64,000 nt of DNA from Planctomonas psychrotolerans (GCF_008642235.1 NZ_SJEV01000001.1:1116001-1180000); one strand, 5' to 3'. Numbered from the stretch's first letter, positions 44,910 through 53,765 are shown. A program made the numbers and translations. Notes: a model not told the origin generated them from the sequence alone.

Positions 44910-44966
44910 GGGTCGGGGAACGGGCGGGTCGGGAATGCTTGGGTCGCGAATGAATGGGTCGGGGAG
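44910..44966. repeat. 15-16-bp tandem repeat upstream of the binding-protein gene
   Basis: Four degenerate copies of GGGTCGnGAAtG start at 44910, 44926, 44941 and 44956, between the GH31 stop and the binding-protein start. No hairpin is formed. It may be slippage-prone spacer DNA or a protein-binding series. Confidence 0.6.
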
Positions 44967-44974
44967 GTGCGGGA

Positions 44975-47311
44975 TCAGGAGGCGGAGCGGAGGGAGGCAC
45001 GGCCGCCGCTGCTCGTCACAGGGTCGCCGCCGGCCAGGCGGACGGTGAACTCGGCACCGGCCGGTCCGGCGACCTGCACCGTGGAGTCCCCGCGCGTGAT
45101 GGTGAACGTGGTCGGCTCGCCGGTGATCGGGCTGGTGACGACCACCTCGGTGTCGCCCGGGTTCCCCGGATAGACGGTGAGCGTGAGCCCGTCGAGGTAC
45201 TCGTGGTCCGGCCGATCCGTGCGGGATCCGGTCGGGATCACGGCGCCCTCGCGCACCCACAGCGGCAGACTGTCGAAGCCGTGCACCTCGCGACGCCACC
45301 CCGGACCGCTCGCCGCTTCGCCGGTGAGGTAATTCGTCCATTCGCCGGCCGGGAGGTAATACTCCACGGAGCCATCCGCGCTGAAGACGGGAGCGACGAG
45401 CAGGCTGTCGCCGATCATGTACTGACGGTCGAGGTGATTGACCGTCGGGTCGTCCGGGAACTCGAGCTGCATCGGACGCATGAACGGATGACCCAGCTCG
45501 TGCGCGTCGAGTCCCACCGCGTAGAGGTAGGGCATGAGCTCGAGCTTCAGGCGGGTGAAGCGACGCGTGACGTCGACGGCCTCCTCGTCGAAGGCCCACG
45601 GCACCCGGTAGCTGGTGGATCCGTGCAGCCTCGAGTGGCTCGACAGCAGTCCGAACGCGAGCCACCGCTTGAACACCGACGGGTCGGGGGTCCCCTCGAA
45701 TCCACCGATGTCGTGGCTCCAGAAGCCGAACCCGCTGAACGACAGGGAGAGACCGCCGCGGAGGCTCTCGGCCATCGACTCGAAGCTGGACGAGTTGTCG
45801 CCGCCCCAGTGCACGGGCATCTTCTGCCCGCCCACGGTGGCGGAGCGGGCGAACAGCACCGCGTCGCCCTCGCCCCGGCGCTCCTCGAGCACGTCGAAGA
45901 CCGCCTGGTTGTACAGCTGGGTGTACCAGTTGTGCATGGCCTCGGGTGCGGAGCCGTCGTGCCACACCACATCGGTGGGGATGCGCTCGCCGAAGTCGGT
46001 CTTGATGGCGTCCACGCCCGTGTCGAGCAGCGTGCGGATCTTGTCCTGGAACCAGCGCACGGCCCCGGGGTTGGTGAAGTCCACGAGCGCCATGCCTGCC
46101 TGCCACATGTCCCACTGCCACACGTCGCCCGATTCCGTGAGCACGAGGTATCCGGCGTCGCGGGCTTCGGCGAACAGGGCGGAGCGTTGCGCGATGTAGG
46201 GGTTCAGCCAGATGCTGACCCGGAGGTCCTTGTCGTGCAGGCGGGCCAGCATGCCCTCGGGGTCGGGGAACACCCGGGCGTCCCACTCGAAGTCGGTCCA
46301 GTGGAACTCGCGCATCCAGAAGCAGTCGAAGTGGAACACCGACAGCGGGAGGTCGCGCTCCCGCATTCCGTCGATGAAGCTGGTGACGGTCTGCTCGTCG
46401 TAGTCGGTGGTGAACGACGTGGACAGCCACAGCCCGTACGACCACGCCGGCACCTTGGCGGGCCGGCCGGTGAGGGCGGTGTAGCGCTGGAGCACGTCCT
46501 TCTGGCTCGGGCCGAGGATCACGAAGTACTCGAGCGCCTCGCCGGGAACCGAGAACTGCACCCGCTCGACCGACTCGGAGCCGACCTCGAACGACACGTG
46601 CTCCGGGTGGTTGACCAGCACGCCGTAGCCGCGGTTGGTGAGGTAGAACGGGATGTTCTTGTACGACTGCTCGCTCGACGTCCCGCCATCGGCGTTCCAG
46701 ATGTCCACGGTCTGGCCGTTCTTGACGAGCGGCCCGAAGCGCTCGCCGAGGCCGTAGACCAGCTCGCCGACGCCGAGGCTCAGCTGGGCGTTCGTGTACG
46801 TGGGATGCGCGGCGAGGCCGGAGCGAGTGACTCCGGTGGGCCCGACCGGTTCGGTCGCGACGGGCGCCCCGACGTCGAGGGTCATGTGCCCGAGCGACTT
46901 GGCTCCGCTCGTCGTGAGCACGCGTCCGTTCGCCTCGAACGCCAGGTTCCACGGGGCTCCGGCGGAGATGCGGGCGGTCAGTCCACCGGAGGTCAGGGCG
47001 GCGCCGGTCTCGTCGGACGTCGCACGGCCGACGCCCTCGGTCGCACCGTCGAGATCGAAGCCCGCGTGCGGGCGCCCGCCGGCATGGCGCTCGACGCGAA
47101 CCCGGATGACGCCTTCGAGCGGTGCCGAGAGCGTGACCGTCAGCACGGGACGGTTGAGGGTGTCCCCGCGGCGTTCGATCACCTTGGTCGGCGCGTGGGC
47201 CGTGACGGTGTCACCCTCGGCGGTTCGCCCGACCTCGAGGTCGTACGCCTCCTGCGCGTAGAGCGCGGAAACGCCGGGCCGGGTCTGCCAGAAACCATCG
47301 GTGAACTTCAT
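44975..47311 (-). CDS. alpha-xylosidase-like glycoside hydrolase, GH31 (YicI type)
   Basis: A 778-residue GH31 enzyme, matching the 772-residue YicI alpha-xylosidase in length and layout: N-terminal beta-sandwich, catalytic barrel (about 270-600), and two C-terminal beta domains. The nucleophile is Asp439 in IKTDFGERIPTDVVWHDGS, a stretch typical of alpha-xylosidases. The acid/base is Asp505 in HWGGDNSSS. There is no signal peptide. The ATG at 47311 gives the usual MKFTDGFWQTRPGV start, although its AGGAG lies rather far upstream; GTG 47344 is an alternative. It probably removes alpha-xylose from imported xyloglucan or isoprimeverose-type sugars. Confidence 0.92.
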   Translation of the reverse strand: MKFTDGFWQTRPGVSALYAQEAYDLEVGRTAEGDTVTAHAPTKVIERRGDTLNRPVLTVTLSAPLEGVIRVRVERHAGGRPHAGFDLDGATEGVGRATSDETGAALTSGGLTARISAGAPWNLAFEANGRVLTTSGAKSLGHMTLDVGAPVATEPVGPTGVTRSGLAAHPTYTNAQLSLGVGELVYGLGERFGPLVKNGQTVDIWNADGGTSSEQSYKNIPFYLTNRGYGVLVNHPEHVSFEVGSESVERVQFSVPGEALEYFVILGPSQKDVLQRYTALTGRPAKVPAWSYGLWLSTSFTTDYDEQTVTSFIDGMRERDLPLSVFHFDCFWMREFHWTDFEWDARVFPDPEGMLARLHDKDLRVSIWLNPYIAQRSALFAEARDAGYLVLTESGDVWQWDMWQAGMALVDFTNPGAVRWFQDKIRTLLDTGVDAIKTDFGERIPTDVVWHDGSAPEAMHNWYTQLYNQAVFDVLEERRGEGDAVLFARSATVGGQKMPVHWGGDNSSSFESMAESLRGGLSLSFSGFGFWSHDIGGFEGTPDPSVFKRWLAFGLLSSHSRLHGSTSYRVPWAFDEEAVDVTRRFTRLKLELMPYLYAVGLDAHELGHPFMRPMQLEFPDDPTVNHLDRQYMIGDSLLVAPVFSADGSVEYYLPAGEWTNYLTGEAASGPGWRREVHGFDSLPLWVREGAVIPTGSRTDRPDHEYLDGLTLTVYPGNPGDTEVVVTSPITGEPTTFTITRGDSTVQVAGPAGAEFTVRLAGGDPVTSSGGRASLRSAS

Positions 47312-47426
47312 ACGGTCGTGTTCGCTCCTGCTCGCGTTCTCCACCGAGCATCGAGGGCCACGGCGTCCTGAGAAGCGTCCTCCCCGGTGCGGCGGCGGCC
47401 AGGCGGCCGGTCGTCGAACGGATCTG

Positions 47427-47440
47427 TCGAAACGCTTCGA
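47427..47440. promoter_or_regulatory. LacI-type operator of locus 3
   Basis: TCGAAACGCTTCGA is a 14-base palindrome around a central CG (TCGAAnCGnTTCGA). It lies about 5-18 bases downstream of the predicted start of transcription for the GH31 operon, a classic repressor position, and between the regulator gene and the operon it would control. Confidence 0.78.
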
Positions 47441-47451
47441 TTGATTGCAGC

Positions 47452-47481
47452 AGCATAAGCATTCCGCGCCGGATTGTGCAA
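47452..47481 (-). promoter_or_regulatory. promoter of the GH31-importer-GH42 operon
   Basis: On the minus strand TTGCAC (47481-47476) and TATGCT (47457-47452) form -35 and -10 boxes separated by 18 bases. Transcription would start near 47445, just ahead of the operator at 47427-47440. Confidence 0.65.
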
Positions 47482-47509
47482 GCGCGGTGCGAAAGCGGCT
47501 ATCCGACCG

Positions 47510-48520
47510 CTATGCGGCCGGGGGCACGACCGATCCGTGCCCGACGTATCGCGGAGGGATCAGTTCGACGCGCGGGGCGATCGGCGCGCCGACCTGCTGC
47601 ACCGCGAGCGCCACTGCCGGGACGCAGGAGTCGTCGGGCACGAGCGGAATGGTGTCGAGGGGCGGCTCGAAGTGCTCGGTGGAGAAGCTGGAGCAGGCGG
47701 AGAGCACGGACAGGTCGTGCGGCATCCGCACGCCGCGTTCCCTCAGGATGCCGAGTGCGGTGGTCTGCACTCCCTCGTCGGTGTGCAGCACGAGACCCGT
47801 GACGCCCGGGTCCGTGCCGAGGAGCGAGTCGAGCGCCTGCCGCACGTTCGCCGGGTCGCGATCCGCCATGGCGAAGCCCGCGGCCATACCGCGGTCGGCG
47901 GCCGCGGCGAGGAAGGCGTCCCGGAAGCGACGCGGAAAGCCGGATCCGCGGTCGTAGAGGGCCGGGGACTGACCCAGCAAGGCGATCGACCGATGGCCCA
48001 CCGCGGCAAGGCGCTCCACCGACATCGTGGCTGCCGCCTCGAAGTCCATGTCCACGCACACCAGTCCGGCCGAATCGCGCGGCACCCCGACGAAAATGGC
48101 CGGCACGTCCAGTGACCGGATGAGGTCGACGCGCTCGTCCTGATCGGAGACGTCGAGCACGATGATCCCGTCGACGAGACGGCTGAGGGCCACCCGCTGC
48201 AGTCCGTCGGCTCCCTCGTCCTGGGTCAGGAGCAGCACGTCGTAGTCGTGTTCGCGGGCGGCTCGGGCGACGGACATCACGAACGCCATGTGCGCCGGCT
48301 CGGATGTCCCGGAGTGCAGCGGCGCCGCCAGCGCGAGGATGTGGGTGCGCTCGCCCGCCAGCATGCGCGCACCGGCATGTGCGCGATACCCGAGCTTCTC
48401 CACGGCGTCATTGACGCGTATTCGCGTCGACTCACCGATGGAACGCTTGCCCGACAGGGCGTACGACACGGTCGAGATGGAGACTCCCGCGAGACGCGCC
48501 ACATCGTGAATGCTCGCCAC
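47510..48520 (-). CDS. LacI family transcriptional regulator (locus 3, proximal)
   Basis: A 336-residue LacI-type repressor beginning VASIHDVARLAGVSISTVSY, with the hinge near residue 50-60 and a sugar-sensing core. I prefer GTG 48520, which has GGAGG 4 bases upstream. The in-frame ATG at 48547 overlaps a -10 hexamer TACTAT and would not be transcribed from it. It lies directly upstream of the GH31 operon on the same strand, and the operator at 47427-47440 is in between, so it is the likely repressor of locus 3. Confidence 0.9.
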   Translation of the reverse strand: MASIHDVARLAGVSISTVSYALSGKRSIGESTRIRVNDAVEKLGYRAHAGARMLAGERTHILALAAPLHSGTSEPAHMAFVMSVARAAREHDYDVLLLTQDEGADGLQRVALSRLVDGIIVLDVSDQDERVDLIRSLDVPAIFVGVPRDSAGLVCVDMDFEAAATMSVERLAAVGHRSIALLGQSPALYDRGSGFPRRFRDAFLAAAADRGMAAGFAMADRDPANVRQALDSLLGTDPGVTGLVLHTDEGVQTTALGILRERGVRMPHDLSVLSACSSFSTEHFEPPLDTIPLVPDDSCVPAVALAVQQVGAPIAPRVELIPPRYVGHGSVVPPAA

Positions 48521-48545
48521 TGATCCTCCGTCATCCGACCGTTTC

Positions 48546-48551
48546 ATAGTA
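48546..48551 (-). promoter_or_regulatory. -10 box of the proximal LacI gene
   Basis: TACTAT on the minus strand, 26 bases before the GTG start at 48520, gives a short leader containing GGAGG. No clear -35 is seen. Confidence 0.45.
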
Positions 48552-48588
48552 CAGCGGCCCGTATTCGCGCCTCGGTGCCGGGAACGCG

Positions 48589-49665
48589 CTACGGCACCGC
48601 CACGGCCCGCTCGACGTCCGCGGGCACGACCGCCCCGACCGGCGGCGCGGTCGACTCCCGCACGATGAGCTGGGTCGCCAGCTGGATGTGGTGCGACGGT
48701 GGCTCCTTGCCGACGGACATGCCGAGGATCGTCTCGATCGCCATCCGCCCGATGCCGATGAGCGGCGCGCGCACCGACGTCAGCTTGGGGCTCACCCATT
48801 CCGCCTGCGGGATGTCGTCGAAGCCCCCGACCGACAGGTCGCGAGGCACCTCCAGACGCTCCCGTCGGGCCGCCTCGAGCACACCGAAGGCGATTGCGTC
48901 GCTGGCGCAGATGATGGCCGTGGGCCGATCCGATCCGCGCATCAGCTCCCGCCCGGCCTCGATCCCCGCCTCGAAGCTGTACGGACCGTTGCGGCAGATC
49001 GCCGGGTCCACCGGAATTCCCGCGCGCTCGAGGGACGAGCGATACCCGTGGAAGCGCTCGATCGTGGGGGCGGAGACGGCAGGGCCACCGATCCAGGCGA
49101 TCCGCGTATGCCCGAGTTCGAGCAGGTGCTCTGTCATGGACCGACCACCCGTCCAGTCGGTGGAGCTGATGCTCACCAGATCGGATTGCGACTCGTCGGC
49201 CGGGTCGATGGTGATGAGGGGCAGGTTCACCTGCGCAGCCGTGCGGATCATGTCCGCGGGGAGGGACGACGTGACGGCGATAACCCCGGTGAAGGCCTGA
49301 TTCTCGTGCACCCACGACCTCGCGGCCTTGCGTGCGGGGTCCGCGAAGTCCTTGGGCGTGCGCAGCACCGACACGTCGACGCCGAGATCCGCCGCGGCCG
49401 AGACCATGCCGTCGAGGATGAGCGCCGCGTACTGCGACGTGATCCCATCGAAGATGGCGGCGACGCGCTTCCGTCCGGTCTCCGCCGGACTGCTGCTCCG
49501 CGCGCGGTAGCCGGCCTCATCGAGCACCTGCAGCACCCGCTCCCGGGTCCCCGGAGCGACATCCGCCCGTCCGTTGAGCACTTTCGACGCCGTTGCCTGC
49601 GACACCCCCGCCCGCTCGGCCACGTGCTTGAGGGTCGGGCCGGCTGACTTGCTCCGCGGCGACAT
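48589..49665 (-). CDS. LacI family transcriptional regulator (locus 3, distal)
   Basis: A 358-residue LacI-type regulator with HTH LKHVAERAGVSQATASKVLN and a complete sugar-binding core. AAAGGA precedes the ATG. It sits between the zinc dehydrogenase and the proximal LacI gene, all on the minus strand. Its target could be the dehydrogenase or the divergent GH5 gene, whose promoter region has a repeated TCGAAACT element. Confidence 0.92.
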   Translation of the reverse strand: MSPRSKSAGPTLKHVAERAGVSQATASKVLNGRADVAPGTRERVLQVLDEAGYRARSSSPAETGRKRVAAIFDGITSQYAALILDGMVSAAADLGVDVSVLRTPKDFADPARKAARSWVHENQAFTGVIAVTSSLPADMIRTAAQVNLPLITIDPADESQSDLVSISSTDWTGGRSMTEHLLELGHTRIAWIGGPAVSAPTIERFHGYRSSLERAGIPVDPAICRNGPYSFEAGIEAGRELMRGSDRPTAIICASDAIAFGVLEAARRERLEVPRDLSVGGFDDIPQAEWVSPKLTSVRAPLIGIGRMAIETILGMSVGKEPPSHHIQLATQLIVRESTAPPVGAVVPADVERAVAVP

Positions 49666-49766
49666 GGCGTCCTTTCGAGACGTCCGAGGGTGGGGATCAT
49701 CCCTGGGAAACGAAGCACCAGCTTAAATCCTCGGGGAGGGCAGCGGAGTTGAGGAGGAGTGGCCCG

Positions 49767-50783
49767 TCAGGCGGATATGTTCGGCGTGACCACGATCTTG
49801 AGCGCGTGCGGGTCGACGGCGGCATTCAGGGCCTCCTCCACCGCATCGAGCCCGAAGCGCCCAGTGACGAGGGAGTCGAGGTCGACCTTGCCGCTGCTCG
49901 CGAGCTGGATCGCCAGGGGCCAGGTGTTGGCGTAGCGGAACACCCCCGTCAACTCGATCTCGCGGGCCTGGATGCGCGACACCGGCAGCGCGAACTCATC
50001 CCGACCCATCCCCACGAGTACGGCGCGGCCTCCGGGCTTCAGCGCCATGATCCCGGACTTCACCGCGGGCTCCGCACCGGAGGCATCGATGAAGATGTCG
50101 ACCTCCAGCGAGGGGTTCGTCGCGTCCTCGCGGGTGGGGTCGATGGTGCGGGTGGCGCCGAACCGCGCCGCCGCCTCCCGACGGGTCTCGGCGATGTCGG
50201 AGATGATCACCTCCGACGCGCCGAAGGCGAAGGCGACCTGCATCACGATGATGCCGATCGGTCCGGCGCCGGCGATGAGCACCCGGCTCCCGGGCCGGGT
50301 GCCGGCTTTCTGGTTGCTCCAAATGCCGACGGAGAGCGGCTCGCACAGCGCGGCGGCCTCCAGGCTCATCGAGTCCGGTATCGCGAATGCGTAGTCGGCC
50401 TGGATCACCGCGTATTGGGCGAAGGCGCCGTGGATCGGCGGTGTCGCGTAGAACTCCATGAACGGGCACAGGTTGTAGGCCCCGCGCTTGCACTGCTCGC
50501 ATACCCGGCATGCGCGCTGCGGCTCGATCGAGACTCGCTCGCCGATCCTTCGAGCGGGGACCCCGGAGCCCACCGCGGTGATCACCCCGGACGCCTCATG
50601 ACCGAGGATCATGGGCTCCTCGACCACGAAGTCGCCGATCCTGCCCTCGTGGAAGTAGTGCACATCGGACCCGCACACCCCGACCGTGGCGATCTCGACG
50701 AGCACCTCGTCGTGCTCGAGCGGGGGGATGGGAACCGAACGCACCTCCACTGCACCGGGGGTGATGAGCAGGCTCGCGTTCAT
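49767..50783 (-). CDS. zinc-dependent alcohol/polyol dehydrogenase (sorbitol dehydrogenase-like)
   Basis: A 338-residue medium-chain dehydrogenase. Catalytic zinc ligands are in GVCGSDVHYFHEG and GHEASG, the four-Cys structural zinc site is in CRVCEQCKRGAYNLC, and the NAD-binding Rossmann motif is AGAGPIG. The family oxidises polyols and sugars such as sorbitol, xylitol or L-threonine. A role in using xylose or galactitol from locus 3 is possible but not shown. No ribosome binding site is seen; GACAAT lies 6 bases before the ATG, so it may be leaderless. It is divergent from the first GH5 gene. Confidence 0.9.
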   Translation of the reverse strand: MNASLLITPGAVEVRSVPIPPLEHDEVLVEIATVGVCGSDVHYFHEGRIGDFVVEEPMILGHEASGVITAVGSGVPARRIGERVSIEPQRACRVCEQCKRGAYNLCPFMEFYATPPIHGAFAQYAVIQADYAFAIPDSMSLEAAALCEPLSVGIWSNQKAGTRPGSRVLIAGAGPIGIIVMQVAFAFGASEVIISDIAETRREAAARFGATRTIDPTREDATNPSLEVDIFIDASGAEPAVKSGIMALKPGGRAVLVGMGRDEFALPVSRIQAREIELTGVFRYANTWPLAIQLASSGKVDLDSLVTGRFGLDAVEEALNAAVDPHALKIVVTPNISA

Positions 50784-50830
50784 GGCGCCATTGTCCACGG
50801 GTGTCTCCGATCGAGTAGGGTGATCCCGGT

Positions 50831-50858
50831 TCGAAACTATACGAGATTCGTCGAAACT
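50831..50858. promoter_or_regulatory. paired TCGAAACT direct repeats in the divergent GH5/dehydrogenase promoter
   Basis: TCGAAACT occurs at 50831-50838 and 50851-50858, exactly 20 bases apart, in the 141-base region between divergent genes. The element shares TCGAAAC with the locus 3 operator at 47427. A -10-like TATACG lies between the copies. Confidence 0.5.
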
Positions 50859-50924
50859 GCGGCCCCTGTCGCATCGAACCGCGGGCAACCCGGCCGACGC
50901 AATGACGCTGAATCGAGGACTCCT

Positions 50925-52319
50925 ATGGCGACCCCAGGAACCGCGCGACCCCTGTCCATCCGAGGGAGCGACCTCGTCGACTCCGCGGGGGACGTCGTGA
51001 CGCTCCGGGGGGTGAACATCGGCGGGTGGCTCCTGATGGAGAATTTCATCACCGGCTACGCGGCGAACGAGTCGTTCATGCGCCGGACGGTGCGGGAGGC
51101 GATCGGCGATGACCGCGCCGAGCGCTTCTTCGAGCGCCTGCTGAGCAGCTTCTTCGCCGAGGCCGACGCGGAATTCCTCGGCCGCGAGGGATTCACCTCG
51201 GTGCGCCTCAACGTCAATTACCGGCACCTCGAGAGCGACGCCCGTCCCTTCGAGATCATCGAGGACGGCTTCCGTCACATCGACCGCGCGATCGACCTCT
51301 GCGCAGCGAACGGCGTCTATTCGATGATCGACCTGCACGCCCATCCGGGCCACCAGAATCAGGATTGGCACTCCGACAACCGCAGCCATGTCGACGCCTT
51401 CTGGGACCACCCGCACTTCCAGGACAGGACCGTGCACATCTGGGAGGCCATCGCCGACCGGTACCGGGACAACCCGTGGGTGAGCGGGTACAACCTGATG
51501 AATGAGCCGGCGGATCCGACGGGCACGCGAGTCTCCGCCTTCTACGACCGCATCGTGAGCGCCGTGAAGGCCGTTGACCCGAACCACATCATCTTCCTCG
51601 ACGGCAACACCTACTCCGTCGACTGGTCGATCTTCGGTGAGCCGCAGGACGGCGTGGTGTACGCCCTGCACGATTACGTGCCCTCGGGATTCGGTCGCGG
51701 CGGGCCGTACCCGGGCGTGACCGACGGGCAGTACATCGACCGCGAGGCCGTGGAGGAGAAGTTCCTCGCCCGCAGCGAGTACGCACGTCGCACGGGGACT
51801 CCGATCTACGTCGGCGAGTTCGCTCCGATCTACTTCAACGACGAGGCGAAGGACGTGCAGCGTCGTCAGATCCTCACCGACCAGCTCGAGATCTACTCGC
51901 GCTACGGCGTCAGCTGGAACACGTGGATGTACAAGGACCTAGGACGACAGGGTCTCGTGGGGGTGCGGCCCCACACCCCGTACCGCCAGCGGTTCGACCC
52001 GTTCGTCGCCAAGAAGTTCCGGCTCTCGGCCGATGGCTGGGGCAGCGATGAGATCGGTCCCCGGGAGGTCAGCCAGCCGCTGCGCGACCTCTTCGCACGG
52101 GAGTTCCCGACCTTCGATCCGTACCCGTTCGGAACGTCCCACTTCCTCGGGCGACTGCTGCTCAACATCACCCTCGCCGAGCCGCTGGCCTACGAGTACG
52201 CCGACCTGTTCCGCGGACTCGACGACTCCGAACTCGACGCGCTGGCCGACTCCTTCTCGTTCGAGAACTGCGAGGTGCGGGGAACGCTGCTCGAGCAACT
52301 GAAGGACGGTCTGAAGTAG
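50925..52319 (+). CDS. intracellular glycoside hydrolase, GH5 (paralogue A)
   Basis: A 464-residue GH5-type (cellulase-family) enzyme. The acid/base is Glu194 in YNLMNEPAD and the nucleophile is Glu298 in VGEFAPIY. The N-terminal LRGVNIGGWLLMENFITGYA resembles exo-beta-glucanase-type GH5 proteins. No signal peptide or binding module is present, so it acts on imported oligosaccharides. GAGGA precedes the ATG. A closely related gene (52377-53765) lies convergent, 57 bases away. The substrate, a beta-glucoside or mixed-linkage oligosaccharide, cannot be fixed from sequence. Confidence 0.88.
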   Translation: MATPGTARPLSIRGSDLVDSAGDVVTLRGVNIGGWLLMENFITGYAANESFMRRTVREAIGDDRAERFFERLLSSFFAEADAEFLGREGFTSVRLNVNYRHLESDARPFEIIEDGFRHIDRAIDLCAANGVYSMIDLHAHPGHQNQDWHSDNRSHVDAFWDHPHFQDRTVHIWEAIADRYRDNPWVSGYNLMNEPADPTGTRVSAFYDRIVSAVKAVDPNHIIFLDGNTYSVDWSIFGEPQDGVVYALHDYVPSGFGRGGPYPGVTDGQYIDREAVEEKFLARSEYARRTGTPIYVGEFAPIYFNDEAKDVQRRQILTDQLEIYSRYGVSWNTWMYKDLGRQGLVGVRPHTPYRQRFDPFVAKKFRLSADGWGSDEIGPREVSQPLRDLFAREFPTFDPYPFGTSHFLGRLLLNITLAEPLAYEYADLFRGLDDSELDALADSFSFENCEVRGTLLEQLKDGLK

Positions 52320-52327
52320 ACGCCCGG

Positions 52328-52358
52328 GGCCGCCGCTGACTCGATCGGGACGGCGGCC
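52328..52358. terminator. hairpin between the convergent GH5 genes
   Basis: GGCCGCCG and CGGCGGCC form an 8-bp stem around a 15-base loop in the 57-base gap, where it could serve both genes. No T-run is present. Confidence 0.5.
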
Positions 52359-52376
52359 GCGCCGACGTACCGGCTG

Positions 52377-53765
52377 TCAACCGGAGACGAGCTGCTCCAG
52401 GAGTGACTCGCGCACCGAGCAGTTCTCGAAGGCGAATGACGACGCGAGCGCCGCCAGTTCTTCTCTCCCGAGCCCGCGGAACAACGCGGCGTACTCGGCG
52501 GCGAGCGGCTGGGAGATGGTGATGTTCAGGAGCATCAGGCGCACCCAGTCGGCGGCTCCCCACGGGTAGGGGTCGAAGTCCGGAAACTCGCGGGCGATGA
52601 GGTCCTGCAGCGGTTGCGAGACCTCCTTCACCCCCACCCCGTCGCCGCCCCAGCGATCGGCCGCGAGGCGGTTCTTCTTCGCCACGAAGTCCCCGAAGTG
52701 CTGCAGGTACGCCGAGTCGGGTCGCACCGAGACGAGGCCCTGCCTCCCGAGGTCCTTGTACATCCACGACGTCCAGCTCACGTCGTGGTCGCGGTAGATC
52801 TCGAGCTGGTCGGCGAGGATCTGTCGCCGCTCTGCGTCGGTCTCGAGGTCACCGGTGTAGATGGGCGCGAACTCGCCGACCATCAACGGCGTGCCGGTTC
52901 GTCGCGCGTACTCGGAGCGCCTGAGAAACTTGTCGAGCACGGTCTGCCTGTCGATCCACACCCCGTTGGTGATCCCGGGGTAGGGGCCGCCGCGGCCGAG
53001 TCCCGCAGGAACGTAGTCGTGGAGCGAGTAAACCGTGTTGGGCCAGGGCTCGGCGTCGAAGATGTCGAACTCGGTGGAATAGGTATTGCCGTCGAGGAAG
53101 ATCGTGTGGTCGGGGTCGATCGCCCGCACGGCGTCGAAGAGCCGCTTGTAGTACGGCCCGACGACCCGGCGGGATTCGTCCGCCGGCTCGTTCATGAGGT
53201 TGTAGCCGGCCACCCAGGGATTGCCGCGGTACCGCTCGGCGATCGCCTCCCACATCGCGACGACCCGGTCCTGGTACTGGGTGTTGTCCCAGAAGGCGGC
53301 GTGACCGTCGGCGTTGTCGGAGTGCCAGTGCTGATTCTGCGACCCAGGGAGCGCGTGCAGGTCGATGAGCGAATACACGCCGTGCCTGCCGCAGGCCTCC
53401 ACCGCGCGGTCGAGGTGCCGGAAACCGTCTTCCAGGATCTCGAACGGCCTGTCGTCCCGCTCGATGTGACGGTGATTCACCGGGATCCGCACGAGAGTGA
53501 ATCCGTTGTCGCCGAGGAACTTCGCGTCGTCCTCGCCGAAGAACTCGGTGAGGAGCCGGTCGAAGAAGAACTCGTACAGCTCGTCCCCCAGCACTGCGCG
53601 AACCTCGGCCCGCATCCGGGACTCGGTGCCCGCATACCCGGTGATGAAGTTCTCCATGTTGAGCCATCCGCCGAGGCACACACCACGCAACCGGATGACG
53701 TTCCCCGCCCCGTCGACGAAAGTCGATCCCTCGGTTGCGATTCCAGCGAAGGGGCGTTCGGCCAT
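52377..53765 (-). CDS. intracellular glycoside hydrolase, GH5 (paralogue B)
   Basis: A 462-residue GH5-type enzyme clearly paralogous to the convergent neighbour. Catalytic Glu193 (YNLMNEPAD) and Glu298 (VGEFAPIY) occupy matching positions. CAGGAG precedes the ATG. No signal peptide. The two copies differ substantially throughout, so the duplication is old and substrate specificities may differ. A 16-base palindrome 75 bases upstream of the start may be its operator. Confidence 0.88.
   Translation of the reverse strand: MAERPFAGIATEGSTFVDGAGNVIRLRGVCLGGWLNMENFITGYAGTESRMRAEVRAVLGDELYEFFFDRLLTEFFGEDDAKFLGDNGFTLVRIPVNHRHIERDDRPFEILEDGFRHLDRAVEACGRHGVYSLIDLHALPGSQNQHWHSDNADGHAAFWDNTQYQDRVVAMWEAIAERYRGNPWVAGYNLMNEPADESRRVVGPYYKRLFDAVRAIDPDHTIFLDGNTYSTEFDIFDAEPWPNTVYSLHDYVPAGLGRGGPYPGITNGVWIDRQTVLDKFLRRSEYARRTGTPLMVGEFAPIYTGDLETDAERRQILADQLEIYRDHDVSWTSWMYKDLGRQGLVSVRPDSAYLQHFGDFVAKKNRLAADRWGGDGVGVKEVSQPLQDLIAREFPDFDPYPWGAADWVRLMLLNITISQPLAAEYAALFRGLGREELAALASSFAFENCSVRESLLEQLVSG

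Noticed and set aside
44954-47371. 805-codon plus-strand open frame opposite the GH31 gene
   Set aside because: The opposite strand encodes a full alpha-xylosidase-like enzyme with both catalytic Asp residues. This frame has only low-complexity composition.
48521-48547. ATG at 48547 as start of the proximal LacI gene
   Set aside because: It overlaps the -10 hexamer TACTAT, whereas GTG 48520 has GGAGG and gives the standard LacI N-terminus.
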